This document shows positions 52,256-60,620 of a stretch of DNA of 64,000 nt, piece by piece. The notes below the pieces were generated by a model. The model was not told where the DNA came from and made no database searches. It saw only the letters and a program-made list of their open reading frames with translations. The stretch is from Thermococcus sp. (GTDB taxonomy: Archaea > Methanobacteriota_B > Thermococci > Thermococcales > Thermococcaceae): NCBI RefSeq assembly GCF_027011145.1, contig NZ_JALVAO010000032.1, forward strand, positions 1-64,000, given 5' to 3'. Made by a program: the position numbers and the translations under genes. Each line of letters starts with the position of its first letter. Position 1 is the stretch's first letter.

Positions 52256-52836
52256 TAGGGGCCGTTTTGGCCGGCGGAAGGGGAAGGCGCTTCGGAGGAG
52301 ATAAGCTACTCTTCAAAATTTCTGGGAAACCGCTGATTCTTTACACCATCGAGAGGCTGGAGAAAGCAAAAGAAATAGACGAAATAGTTCTGGTTGCTTC
52401 CAGAGAAAACGCGGAAAAGCTTGAAAGGCTCGGTTACAGGGTAGTTATTGATGAACTCCTCGTGGGCCCGATGGGAGGTATTTACACCGCCCTCTCCCTT
52501 GGCGACGCCTTCGTGGTTGCTGGCGACATGCCCCTTCTCGTTCCACAGTTTATCGACTTCATAATAGGGCGCTTTTATATAGAAAAAAAGCCGGTCTGCG
52601 TTCCGCGGTGGAGCAACGGCTACCTTGAACCCCTCCATGCCGCTTATTCAAGAGAGTTCAGGCCCTTTCTGGAAGAAAAAATCAAGAGTAAGAAGTACGC
52701 CATAAACCAGGCGATAAGGGAAAGCGAAGCTTGCTACATCGAAATCGAAAGCCTCCCCGAGGAGTGGAGGGAGAGCTTCTTCAACGTGAACACGCGGGAG
52801 GATTTGGGGAGGATTAATAAAAAATCCAGGACTTAA
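52252..52836 (+). CDS. mobA: Molybdenum cofactor guanylyltransferase MobA
   Basis: Attaches GMP to molybdopterin (or its tungsten form) to make the guanine-dinucleotide cofactor used by DMSO-reductase-family enzymes. The 194-residue protein opens [17 protein letters not shown], the GTP-binding signature, with VVAGDMPLL near residue 87 and the C-terminal [10 protein letters not shown]. Its ATG overlaps the previous stop (ATGA). The client is very likely the molybdopterin subunit at the head of this operon. It is the last rightward gene; the next genes are convergent. Confidence 0.92.
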   Translation: MIGAVLAGGRGRRFGGDKLLFKISGKPLILYTIERLEKAKEIDEIVLVASRENAEKLERLGYRVVIDELLVGPMGGIYTALSLGDAFVVAGDMPLLVPQFIDFIIGRFYIEKKPVCVPRWSNGYLEPLHAAYSREFRPFLEEKIKSKKYAINQAIRESEACYIEIESLPEEWRESFFNVNTREDLGRINKKSRT

Positions 52837-53325
52837 TCATTTTTCTGAATTTCTGGAACTAAGAATCCCTGCTAGCAGTTCCGCCAGCCTTTCTGCACGT
52901 TTCTTTATCAGCTCGCTCGGCTCCTGGAATAACCCCGTCGAGCCGGGCTGACAGCCTATAAGCACGAACTCCGCCTTGACCATCGTCTTCATGAACTGGG
53001 TCACAAACTTTAGCGGAAGTCCGTGGGTCGAGACCCCCTCGCCTATCGTCCCCTCCGGGTCGGCTATTATGTACTCTCCCACTTCACCGCCAAAGTCAAC
53101 GGCATCAACGAAAACCACTAGGTCCGGCTTGAAATCCTTTATCTTCCCCGTGTAGTTCTCTGGAACCTCACCGCAGTTTATCACGAGGACGTTTGGATTG
53201 TCAAGGAGTCCCTTCAGCCTCTCCGCAACGAGCACGCCAAAGGCATCGTCTCCCCTCATGTCGTTTCCTATACCGCAGATTACGATTCGCTCTTTCCCTT
53301 CAAAGATTTCTTCGAGGACGTTCAT
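52837..53325 (-). CDS. hycI: Hydrogenase maturation protease, HycI type
   Basis: Removes the C-terminal peptide of the [NiFe] large subunit after nickel is inserted. The 162-residue protein has GIGNDMRGDDAFGVLVAERL (nickel-sensing Asp/Glu region), DAVDFGGEVGEY with the middle Asp, and THGLPLKF with the conserved His. Its stop directly abuts the mobA stop. The large subunit has the matching removable tail. It lies with hypB and hypA in a leftward group. ATG 53325 follows GGAGGAGAG. Confidence 0.94.
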   Translation of the reverse strand: MNVLEEIFEGKERIVICGIGNDMRGDDAFGVLVAERLKGLLDNPNVLVINCGEVPENYTGKIKDFKPDLVVFVDAVDFGGEVGEYIIADPEGTIGEGVSTHGLPLKFVTQFMKTMVKAEFVLIGCQPGSTGLFQEPSELIKKRAERLAELLAGILSSRNSEK

Positions 53326-53391
53326 TTTAGGGCTCTCCTCCCGGTCTTACGTTAATTGTGCCATAATTTTAGAAAAGAACAAAATCAAAAA

Positions 53392-54117
53392 TCAAATCTT
53401 CTCGGCTATCTCCCTTATCTTCCCTGCGAACTCGGTCTTCATGAGCTCCTCAACGTTCCCAATCTTGGCGTCTAGCTCCGGATAAAACGGTATTCCCCCC
53501 AGGTAGGGAATTCCGAACTCCTTCGCCAAAGCCTCGACGTCTTTCTCATCGTCGAGTTTCATGTTCTCCACGATTCCGAGAACTTTGTGCTTCTCCTCGA
53601 GGAGGAGCTGAACGAGCTTTCTAACAACGTTGAGTGCTAACTTTGATGGTGTCGCCACAACCAAAAACTCACCTCTCTTAAGGAAGCGGAGCACGTCGAG
53701 AAGCTGGTCTCCCAGACCCGGTGGCATGTCTATGATAAGGTAGTCAAGCTCGTCCCACCTCGTTATGGTGAGGAGTTCTATCAAAGCATCGCTTATCTCC
53801 TTCCCGCGGAGTGGCGTCGGTCTGTCCTCGGTGTAGTAAGCTATGGTCATGAACTTGATTCCGTGGACCGTGTGGGGAACGACTCCTTTGTCCTCCTCGG
53901 GGAACTCCTTCGGTTCGAAGCCGAGAATTACGTGGTCGCTTGCCCCGTGAAAGTCAAGGTCCAGCAATCCGACCTTGTAGCCCTTCTCAGCGAGAGCCAA
54001 AGCCAGGGTTGTGGAGATGAGGGATTTTCCAACTCCCCCTTTACCGCTGACGACGGGGATTATTCTCTTAACCTTCTCAAGCCTCGCGTTAATGGCTATC
54101 TCACGCGGGTCTATCAT
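53392..54117 (-). CDS. hypB: Archaeal HypB, Mrp/MinD-type ATPase
   Basis: The nickel-insertion partner of HypA. The 241-residue ATPase has SGKGGVGKSLIST, then DLDFHGASDHVILG and IIDMPPGLGDQ, which place it in the Mrp/MinD family, not the bacterial GTPase HypB family. In Thermococcus kodakarensis this type was shown to bind HypA and act as HypB. Coupling by an ATGA overlap with hypA supports the same role here. No His-rich nickel store is seen. Confidence 0.92.
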   Translation of the reverse strand: MIDPREIAINARLEKVKRIIPVVSGKGGVGKSLISTTLALALAEKGYKVGLLDLDFHGASDHVILGFEPKEFPEEDKGVVPHTVHGIKFMTIAYYTEDRPTPLRGKEISDALIELLTITRWDELDYLIIDMPPGLGDQLLDVLRFLKRGEFLVVATPSKLALNVVRKLVQLLLEEKHKVLGIVENMKLDDEKDVEALAKEFGIPYLGGIPFYPELDAKIGNVEELMKTEFAGKIREIAEKI

Positions 54118-54533
54118 GCCTCTCCCTCCTTCTCAATCATTATCCCGGCGACGTAAACACCCCTACCCTGAATGACTTCAAAGTCGTGGCTTCCACACTT
54201 CGGACACGCTAAAAACGCGTGCACAACCTCGGGAATGAAGTGTATATCCTCCTTAATGCGCTCGTCGAATTTGTCCTTCACTTCCTTGAGCTTCCAGGTG
54301 TGTCCACAGTTACGGCACTTGAATATGGCCTCTTCCTCCTCGAAGATTATCTCCGCTCCCTCTGCAATGGTTCCCGCGAACATCTGCTCCATAGCGAACT
54401 TGACGATGTCCTCTGCAACGTCCTGCAGTTCTCCGAGAACGACCTTAACTGCTTTAACGCGCTTCGCTCCCTCTTTCCGGGCGTAATCGAGAACAGTTCT
54501 AACGATTGCATCAGCCAGCGCCCACTCGTGCAT
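54114..54533 (-). CDS. hypA: Nickel metallochaperone HypA
   Basis: Delivers nickel to the hydrogenase large subunit. The 139-residue protein begins MHEWALADAIV (the His2-Glu3 nickel site) and has the zinc motif CRNCGHTW plus CPKCGSHDFEV. A longer linker between the zinc Cys pairs is typical of Thermococcales HypA. ATG 54533 is behind GGTGATACC, and a TTTTTAAAG TATA box (minus strand, about 54562-54570) lies upstream. It drives hypA and hypB. No SurR core is visible here, only partial GTT/TTC matches. Confidence 0.95.
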   Translation of the reverse strand: MHEWALADAIVRTVLDYARKEGAKRVKAVKVVLGELQDVAEDIVKFAMEQMFAGTIAEGAEIIFEEEEAIFKCRNCGHTWKLKEVKDKFDERIKEDIHFIPEVVHAFLACPKCGSHDFEVIQGRGVYVAGIMIEKEGEA

Positions 54534-54561
54534 GGTATCACCGACGGAAATTGGAGTGCTA

Positions 54562-54571
54562 CTTTAAAAAG
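54562..54571. promoter_or_regulatory. Divergent promoter of hypA and the cation efflux gene
   Basis: CTTTAAAAAG reads as a TATA box both ways. It is 29 bases before the hypA ATG on the minus strand and about 65 before the efflux gene on the plus strand. Confidence 0.4.
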
Positions 54572-54633
54572 GGTTGGGTTCAAGAGTGAGCAAAGATTAT
54601 TAGATTGTTGGCCGATTGTTTCCCGGTGGTAAA

Positions 54634-55512
54634 GTGAAACATAAGGGCGAGTTAAGGCGGAAGCTTGTGTTCTCCGTTGTGCTGAACATTACCATAACAA
54701 TTGCCGAGATCATCGGAGGAATACTCTCTGGGAGTTTAGCACTCTTGAGTGACTCATTCCATAACTTCAGCGATTCGATGAGTTTGCTTGGAAGCTACAT
54801 CGCTTTAAAAATCTCCGAGAGAAAGCCTAACGAGAAGTACACCTTCGGCTACAAGAGGGCTGAAATCCTCGTTGCGTTTGTAAATTCAGCAGTTCTGGTC
54901 GGTATTTCGTTTTTCCTACTCGTTGAGGCATACAGACGCTTTAAGAACCCCCAGCCGATTGATACGGCCATAATGCTTCCCATTGCTGTTGTTGGTCTGG
55001 TTGCGAACCTTCTCTCGGTCCTGCTTCTTCATGATCATGCTCACGGGCTAAACATCCGCTCGGCTTATCTCCACTTGCTGAGCGATACTCTCTCCTCTGT
55101 GGCCGTTATCATAGGGGGTTTGTTAATCAGGTTCTACGGTGTTGGCTGGGTTGACCCGCTCGTCACAGTCTTTATATCCCTCTATATTCTCCGTGAAGCA
55201 TATGTGGTTCTCAGGGAGAGCGTCGAGGTTCTAATGGAAGCCTCTCCTGAACTGGACTTTGAGGCAATAAAAGCCGAGCTTGAGTCCATTCCCGGCGTTA
55301 AGAACGCCCACCACTTCCACGCCTGGCGCGTTGGAGAGAACGAAATCCATTTTGAATGCCACCTTTCGGTTGAGGACATGCTCCTTAGCGAGGCTCAGAG
55401 AATTATAGACGAAGCTGAAAAAAGACTCAAAAAGTTTGGGATAACCCACGTTACGGTTCAACTCGAGGTTGATAGGTGTGCTGGTAAGGGCGTAGTCTGC
55501 GAAAAAGAATGA
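54634..55512 (+). CDS. Cation diffusion facilitator (Zn/Co/Cd efflux)
   Basis: Exports divalent metal ions in exchange for protons. The 292-residue protein has about six membrane helices, with the metal-binding HNFSDSMSLLGS in helix 2 (the HxxxD-type site) and a His-rich HDHAHG in helix 5. A C-terminal cytoplasmic domain (HHFHAWRVGENEIHFECHL) completes it. This pattern is the ZitB/CzcD group. GTG 54634 is used because GGTGGTAAA precedes it; the TTG at 54616 has no ribosome site. It diverges from hypA, so nickel or zinc balance for hydrogenase assembly is a possible link. Confidence 0.92.
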   Translation: MKHKGELRRKLVFSVVLNITITIAEIIGGILSGSLALLSDSFHNFSDSMSLLGSYIALKISERKPNEKYTFGYKRAEILVAFVNSAVLVGISFFLLVEAYRRFKNPQPIDTAIMLPIAVVGLVANLLSVLLLHDHAHGLNIRSAYLHLLSDTLSSVAVIIGGLLIRFYGVGWVDPLVTVFISLYILREAYVVLRESVEVLMEASPELDFEAIKAELESIPGVKNAHHFHAWRVGENEIHFECHLSVEDMLLSEAQRIIDEAEKRLKKFGITHVTVQLEVDRCAGKGVVCEKE

Positions 55513-55519
55513 AAAAGAA

Positions 55520-57202
55520 TCATGCCTTTACAGTTTCAGGAACGCTTACCTTTTCAAGCAACTTCTTCGTTGTTACTTCCACGGCGCTGTAGTAACTCGG
55601 CACGTAGAGGGTTGGTCCGCGCAGGATAACGCTTTCATCTACCCAGTTGACCTCCGTTATTCCTTTTGGTTTTCCGTGCTTCACTATGCTCTCCCAGAGG
55701 CGTTTGTTGATTATGCACCCGGGGTCATCACCGAGAACGTCCAGCGTGTAGTGGTAGGCCCTCGCGCGACAGCCACCACAGATGTTCCTGTATGGGCAGT
55801 TCCTGCACTGTCCTGTGAAGTTGTCCCTGTCGCGGAGGAGGTTGAATATCCTACTGTTTTCCCATATCTCCTTGAACGGCCTAACCCTGACGTTACCAAC
55901 GGGTAACGGGAGGAATACACAGGGAACAACTGTCCCATCGGGCTCTATGCCTGCATAAATCCTTCCGGCTCCACAACCTCCGATGAACTCGGCGAGAGTT
56001 TTTACCGCGTTGTTCTCTCCGATGTAGAAGTGCGCAGGCGTTACGTTCTTGCCCTGGCTTTCTAAGAGGGTAACCCTCGCGTACTGTGGGGCCGTTGTGA
56101 GTATCTCAAGTTTCCGTTTCTTCATCTGTCTGTAAACTTCTTTCATGAACTCCTCGCGTTCCTCAGGTGATAAGTCCACCTTTACCATGTCCTCTGCCCT
56201 TCCCGTTGGAACCAAATTGAAGAATATGACGCGCTTAACCCCTATGTTTTCGGCCAAATCAAGTATGTCGTCTATTTCATGGTAGGTTTCTTTGTCCATG
56301 ACCACGGCCATTCCGTGGCTTACTCCAAGTTCTACAGCGTTTTCAAGGGCTTTCACAGCGTGCTCCCATGCACCGGGGATTCCTCTGAACTTATCATGTT
56401 TCTCGGGCTTTGCTGAGTCAACGCTTACTTCAACGTACTTTATACCTGCCTCAACAGCTTTCTTGAGGTTTTCCATGTTGGCGAAGGTCCAACCGTTTGT
56501 GGCAACCGATGTGTGGATTCCCCTGCTTGACAGTTCTTTTACGATTCTGAGGAAGTGCGGGTGTATCGTCGGTTCGCCACCGCTTATTGCCACGGCCGCC
56601 ACGCCTGCCTTGTCGAGCTGGTCAACGAGGTTGAGTTTCTCCTCTAAGGAAAGCTCGCTCGGGAGCGGTTTGTCGGCCCTCTGGTAGCAGTGCTTGCAGC
56701 GGAAGTTACACATGTTGGTAAAGTTCCAGACTATTAGGAAAGGTCCCGCCAAACGCTGTGGTACCGTAACTCCGTACTTGGCTATTCCCTCCAGAACGAC
56801 CCATATTCCGCGCCTTATGTGTGGATCCTTCAGCAGGGCCTCTTTGACGGCTTCTTCATCTCCCTTCGCGAGCTTTATGCCCAGTTTGAGGAGAAGCTTG
56901 AGCGTCTCGGCCTGAAAGCGTATCATCATAGGAGCGTTCAGGCTTTCTCCAGCATAAACACTGAGGGCCCAGTACAGAGCGGGTAGCTCTCTCCCGTTTA
57001 TTTCATAGCGTTTCAGCATGGGTCTCAGAAGTGCCCTTGAAAGTGGATTCCCCAAGATGAGCTTGAAGGCAGTTAGGGCGGTTGAAAGCTGATTTCCACC
57101 CTTTTTGTCTGGTTTTTCCACTATTCCCGGGCCGTTCATCGCCTTTGGAAAAGGTTCTTCAATAACTCCAGTGATTGTATCAATACTCTCATTTTCTCTC
57201 AT
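55520..57202 (-). CDS. Radical SAM/SPASM protein
   Basis: A 560-residue radical SAM enzyme. It has the core motif CNFRCKHCYQ near residue 165, GGEPTIHP after it and C-terminal SPASM Cys sets (GCGAGRIY..., CRNCPYRNICGGCRARAYHY, GDDPGC) for two extra Fe-S clusters. Such enzymes modify peptides or assemble cofactors (PqqE and anSME relatives). The first 140 residues form a helical domain that is unusual for the family. It diverges from a 104-residue membrane protein across a shared regulatory region. ATG 57202 follows GGAGGTGGCAGAC. The substrate is unknown. Confidence 0.86.
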   Translation of the reverse strand: MRENESIDTITGVIEEPFPKAMNGPGIVEKPDKKGGNQLSTALTAFKLILGNPLSRALLRPMLKRYEINGRELPALYWALSVYAGESLNAPMMIRFQAETLKLLLKLGIKLAKGDEEAVKEALLKDPHIRRGIWVVLEGIAKYGVTVPQRLAGPFLIVWNFTNMCNFRCKHCYQRADKPLPSELSLEEKLNLVDQLDKAGVAAVAISGGEPTIHPHFLRIVKELSSRGIHTSVATNGWTFANMENLKKAVEAGIKYVEVSVDSAKPEKHDKFRGIPGAWEHAVKALENAVELGVSHGMAVVMDKETYHEIDDILDLAENIGVKRVIFFNLVPTGRAEDMVKVDLSPEEREEFMKEVYRQMKKRKLEILTTAPQYARVTLLESQGKNVTPAHFYIGENNAVKTLAEFIGGCGAGRIYAGIEPDGTVVPCVFLPLPVGNVRVRPFKEIWENSRIFNLLRDRDNFTGQCRNCPYRNICGGCRARAYHYTLDVLGDDPGCIINKRLWESIVKHGKPKGITEVNWVDESVILRGPTLYVPSYYSAVEVTTKKLLEKVSVPETVKA

Positions 57203-57252
57203 GTCTGCCACCTCCAATATTAGTTAAGATAATAGATGCGTATAAGCTTTTC

Positions 57253-57290
57253 GATATATCATTTATGTCATTTTTGTTTGATATATCAAA
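57253..57290. promoter_or_regulatory. Repeated GATATATC operator in a divergent promoter
   Basis: TTTGATATATCAAA (57277-57290) is a perfect 14-base palindrome. A second GATATATC core lies at 57253-57260, 27 bases away. It stands between the radical SAM gene and the small membrane protein gene, whose own TATA box is GTTTAAATAA (about 57303). It is a likely binding site of the regulator encoded at 57737. Confidence 0.5.
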
Positions 57291-57354
57291 AATAACCGAA
57301 AAGTTTAAATAATATGATGAGAATCTCCAATTGAAAACCCGGAGGTGATGAAAA

Positions 57355-57669
57355 ATGGCCTCGGCCAAAACTGGAATGTGGACTGCTATATGTGGGGCTT
57401 GTTTGATATTGCTCGATGGTATCCTCGTTCTGGCCAACAAGAGCTTCTACGGATGGCACTACGGAAGTGCAAGCGTCGTTGGCTGGACTGAGATAATTTT
57501 AAGCCTTCTCATAATGGTCCTTGCTCCCTACTACAAGAAGAGCAAAGGCGCTATCGGCTGGACGATTGCCCTGCTGGCGTTAATAACGATGCCCTTTGAT
57601 GGTGGCTTCTGGACTCTCGGTGCTTGGATTGCACTGATAGGTGGGGCCATAATAGCGACTGGGTCCTGA
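57355..57669 (+). CDS. Small four-helix membrane protein
   Basis: A 104-residue membrane protein with about four short helices, many Gly and Ala, and a short basic loop (YYKKSKG) between helices 2 and 3. No family is recognised. A helical protein of this size could be a substrate or partner of the divergent radical SAM enzyme, or a stress-induced membrane protein. The ATG lies behind GGAGGTGATGAAAA. It is followed by a T-rich terminator, then a transcription regulator. Confidence 0.65.
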   Translation: MASAKTGMWTAICGACLILLDGILVLANKSFYGWHYGSASVVGWTEIILSLLIMVLAPYYKKSKGAIGWTIALLALITMPFDGGFWTLGAWIALIGGAIIATGS

Positions 57670-57725
57670 TGTTTTTGCTTGTTTTTTTCGAAATTTTTAT
57701 TATCAAATCTGTTGAATATTTTTAT
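57670..57725 (+). terminator. T-rich terminator after the small membrane protein
   Basis: TGTTTTTGCTTGTTTTTTTC and further T-runs follow directly after the stop. The same AT-rich region (AATTTTTATTATC) may also serve the promoter of the following regulator. Confidence 0.5.
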
Positions 57726-57736
57726 TGGTGATGACA

Positions 57737-58219
57737 ATGAAAAAAGAAAAACATCAAAACAAGAGATTCATTGAGCTCGTGGAAAGGCTACTTGAGAGGT
57801 GGGGATATAATAGGACGGAAGGGAAAATTTACGCCGTCCTGCTTATGAATGGCAAACCCATGACGATTTCAGAGCTCGCAAAAAGCACTGGTCTCAGTAG
57901 GTCTTCGGTCTCAATAGCGCTTTCCAACTTGAGTAGGGAGTATTTAGTTACTTACAGAAAGGAAGGTAAAACCAAGTATTTCTCGGCCGTTCCAGTTTTT
58001 CTGGAGAAGTTTCTCAAGCAACCCCAGGAGATGCTAGAGCGGGAGGTTTTACCCCTTAAGAAGGTTGTGGAATCCCTGTTGGAATCGGCTGAGAGCGATG
58101 AAAAAAGAGCAACTTACGAGGCTATACTCTCAGACCTTTCGACCCTTGAGTGTGTTCTCAAAAGATTGATAGAGTTCGAAGAAAGGGACGAGCTCTGTTT
58201 TAAGAAGGGGTCCTCCTGA
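57737..58219 (+). CDS. Winged-helix regulator, GbsR/MarR-like
   Basis: A 160-residue DNA-binding protein. Residues about 20-80 form a winged helix (RTEGKIYAVLLMNGKPMTI, then LAKSTGLSRSSVSIALSNL), and a C-terminal helical part (about 100-150) should dimerise it. This layout matches the GbsR branch of MarR-like regulators. A Cys in ECVLKRL and one in ELCFKKG near the end could sense oxidants or metals. ATG 57737 is used, behind GGTGATGACA. It overlaps the convergent SLAC1-type transporter by 20 bases. It is a candidate for binding the GATATATC repeat. Confidence 0.82.
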   Translation: MKKEKHQNKRFIELVERLLERWGYNRTEGKIYAVLLMNGKPMTISELAKSTGLSRSSVSIALSNLSREYLVTYRKEGKTKYFSAVPVFLEKFLKQPQEMLEREVLPLKKVVESLLESAESDEKRATYEAILSDLSTLECVLKRLIEFEERDELCFKKGSS

Positions 58220-59201
58220 GCCCCATCATCTTTATTGCTGTGACCAACCACAGTCCGAGAAGTGGCCATAACAAAATGAATCCGAAAACGTTCAGGAGGT
58301 TTAAATGGAATGCTTCTCCTAAGTCTAGTGTTGAGTTAGTGAAGGCTCCTATCGGGAAAATGAACGCCCACCACGAGGTGCTGTAGGGCAGATGGAGGTT
58401 CCTAACGTAATGGATGGTTAACGCCGTTGCCATGACCAGCCACCAGAAGCCCAGACCCCAGAGGAAGAACGCGAAGACCATGAAAGGTTCCCTTGGGATT
58501 GGTATCGTTGAGTTCTTTACGAGGGCGAAGAGCGCTGTTATGCTTGCCCCTATCGGTCCGAGGTTCATCCAGATGAGCGGGGCCATTTGTGGTGGCATGA
58601 GCTCGTGTCTTATGAAGCGGAACGTGACTACAGCGTAGAGCACTAGATATAGGAAGAACCCGGCGCCCCAGCCGAGGTAATTTACCGTAACGACCATCTG
58701 GTTGGTGTATCCACTAGTTGTTCTCATGAACACGGCTCCGAACGGGATTATTACAAGGGCCACCGGGGGAATATACCAGGCAGGCGAAAGGTGCTTTAAG
58801 TCAACTTCTCCGGCTATGAAAATCTCATACGACATCCAGAAGGCAAATATGAATGTTAGAACCAGTCCCCAGAGCCAGAGGTACCACGCCAGCTTAAGGT
58901 TGTGGAGCACAACTATAAACTGCGCCGCAAGGACTATGGTAGCCGCCCCACTCGTTCCGTAGAAGTGTCCCATCGCGGGATGCCTGAGGTCGTCGAGGGC
59001 GTTTTTCATGTAAAGTATCCACCTGAGCAACCATGGAACGAGCAGAAGGACATAAAGCACGGCGTTAAGATAGGTTAAGGCGATTCCCACATCTTTCAAG
59101 GGTTCCCAGTATTGTGAGTACCTGTAACTTGCTATGCTAACAGCTCCAGTTCCCATGACGCTGGCAAAGAGGGCCGGGTTGAACTTTTTTACGAAATTCA
59201 T
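58200..59201 (-). CDS. SLAC1/TehA-family anion transporter
   Basis: A 333-residue protein with about 10 helices in the TehA/SLAC1/Mae1 fold, which conducts small anions such as C4-dicarboxylate, sulfite or tellurite-linked species. It starts FNPALFASVMGTGAVSI, the family's first helix with its VMGTGAVS motif, and has the typical paired helices with central Phe residues. ATG 59201 is chosen because GGAGGG lies upstream; a longer in-frame start exists at 59249. It faces the TauE gene across a short divergent promoter. The two transporters for oxyanions side by side may both deal with sulfite or organic acids. Confidence 0.85.
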   Translation of the reverse strand: MNFVKKFNPALFASVMGTGAVSIASYRYSQYWEPLKDVGIALTYLNAVLYVLLLVPWLLRWILYMKNALDDLRHPAMGHFYGTSGAATIVLAAQFIVVLHNLKLAWYLWLWGLVLTFIFAFWMSYEIFIAGEVDLKHLSPAWYIPPVALVIIPFGAVFMRTTSGYTNQMVVTVNYLGWGAGFFLYLVLYAVVTFRFIRHELMPPQMAPLIWMNLGPIGASITALFALVKNSTIPIPREPFMVFAFFLWGLGFWWLVMATALTIHYVRNLHLPYSTSWWAFIFPIGAFTNSTLDLGEAFHLNLLNVFGFILLWPLLGLWLVTAIKMMGLRRTPS

Positions 59202-59332
59202 GAAAAAAATCCCTCCTTCGATTTTTGTTTCACATGACTTTGGTCTCACTTATAAATTTTGCCCAGCAAAACGTCATAAGACGAGTGAAAAACCTTTTAA
59301 GTGACCTAACGTTCATCCGGCCGGTGAGGCTA

Positions 59333-60070
59333 ATGAACTATCCTGAGCTTGCACTCATAGCATTTATCCTCAGCGTTGTCTTCTCCATAGGTGGCGTTGG
59401 CAGTGCGATAGCAATAGTCCCCACGATGACGTGGCTAGGCGTCCCTCTGATGACGGCGAAGCCAACTGGCCTCTTCATAAATACCCTCTCAATGCTCTCG
59501 GCGACGCTCAAGAACCTGAAACACGGTAAGCTAGACCACCGCTTCGGCCTTCCAATACTGCTAGTCGCTACTGCCATGGCTCCGGTTGGTGCCTACGCCG
59601 GAAAGATAATACCTAAAGTCTACGTCCTCTGGGTCTTCATAGCGTTTCTCCTCTACTCCGGAACGATGATGATTTTCTTCAGGCCGAAGAGAAGGCCAAA
59701 GGAGGGAAACCACATCGTGGAGGGTTCAATAATCGGCGGAATAGCCGGTTTCCTCGGTGGTCTCCTTGGGGTGGGTGGCGGTGGGATAATAAGCCCTGCT
59801 TTGATAATGCTTGGCTATGAACCCAAAAAGGTGGCAGCTACAACAGCTCTTGTGGTGTTCTTCTCCTCGCTGAGTGGTTTTCTAACTTACTGGGGTATGG
59901 GAACACTTGACTGGAGGCTTTTGCTCTGGGTCTCCGTTCCGGCTATAGCCGGCGGCTGGCTTGGGACGCATTTGATGCACTTCAAAATGAGCTCTGGGCA
60001 GGTAAAAAAAGTGATAGGAATAATCATGTATATTATGGCCATCAAGATTTTTCTTGTTGTTATGGGTTAA
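59333..60070 (+). CDS. TauE/SafE-family sulfite or organosulfur exporter
   Basis: A 245-residue membrane protein with about eight helices. The two-repeat structure is visible: GVGSAIAIVPTMTWLGVP in the first half and GGLLGVGGGGIISPALIM in the second, the TauE/SafE signature. Members export sulfite, sulfoacetate or related anions. ATG 59333 lies behind GGTGAGGCTA; an in-frame extension to 59225 is not supported. Its stop overlaps the convergent ferredoxin gene by 11 bases. Confidence 0.88.
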   Translation: MNYPELALIAFILSVVFSIGGVGSAIAIVPTMTWLGVPLMTAKPTGLFINTLSMLSATLKNLKHGKLDHRFGLPILLVATAMAPVGAYAGKIIPKVYVLWVFIAFLLYSGTMMIFFRPKRRPKEGNHIVEGSIIGGIAGFLGGLLGVGGGGIISPALIMLGYEPKKVAATTALVVFFSSLSGFLTYWGMGTLDWRLLLWVSVPAIAGGWLGTHLMHFKMSSGQVKKVIGIIMYIMAIKIFLVVMG

Positions 60071-60485
60071 AGACACTTTCAGTTTCTTGGGGGTTTTCTT
60101 TATTGTTTTCTGCTTTTTCTGTTAGAGGTTTCGTTATTTCAAAGGCTTTTCTGATAATTCCGTTTTCTATGATTAGCTTTTTAACGTACTCTTTTGGAGG
60201 GAACTCAATGGCATTGCATGGACAAAGTGTTGCACAAGTAGAACAACCGACCATACAGTTGTAGGGCCTTGCTACGACGGGCTTTCCTCTCTCTCTGTCC
60301 CAGTCGAAGACTCTTCTTCCACAAGTTATAAAGCATATACCACATCCGGCACAGAGATCATAGTTTATTTTTGGGTACCATTCTATTTTCTTTCTGTCGA
60401 TTCCCCACCATGGAATAATGCTCAGATCCTTAACGGGTCTTCCAAGGGCATCTTTTCCTATGATGGGCGCCTCAACGTTTGACAT
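60060..60485 (-). CDS. Two-cluster 4Fe-4S ferredoxin-like protein
   Basis: A 141-residue protein with two 4Fe-4S motifs, CAGCGICFITC and CMVGCSTCATLCPC (residues about 45-95). An N-terminal extension (about 40 residues with PWWGIDRKKIEWYP) and an acidic tail flank them. It resembles the ferredoxin subunits used in sulfite or other redox systems, and the partner is unknown. ATG 60485 follows GGTGATGAAAA. It diverges from the suf genes and shares a SurR-type site with them, which fits redox control. Confidence 0.87.
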   Translation of the reverse strand: MSNVEAPIIGKDALGRPVKDLSIIPWWGIDRKKIEWYPKINYDLCAGCGICFITCGRRVFDWDRERGKPVVARPYNCMVGCSTCATLCPCNAIEFPPKEYVKKLIIENGIIRKAFEITKPLTEKAENNKENPQETESVFNP

Positions 60486-60518
60486 TTTTCATCACCTGTA
60501 GGAATCTTAACATATTAT

Positions 60519-60592
60519 ATTTAAAATTTTTTTCATATGTTATTGTTCTCAACCATAGGTTCTGGACAGTTTTGACCCAAAAGATTAAAATA
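60519..60592. promoter_or_regulatory. Divergent ferredoxin/suf promoter with extended SurR site
   Basis: GTTCTCAAC-CATAG-GTT (60545-60561) matches the extended SurR motif GTTn3AACn5GTT. It lies upstream of both TATA boxes: ATTTTAAATA for the ferredoxin gene (60519-60528, minus strand) and GATTAAAATA for sufC (about 60583-60592). That arrangement fits activation of both genes. Confidence 0.6.
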
Positions 60593-60620
60593 AAATTCAT
60601 GTGAAAAATTGCTGATAAAA

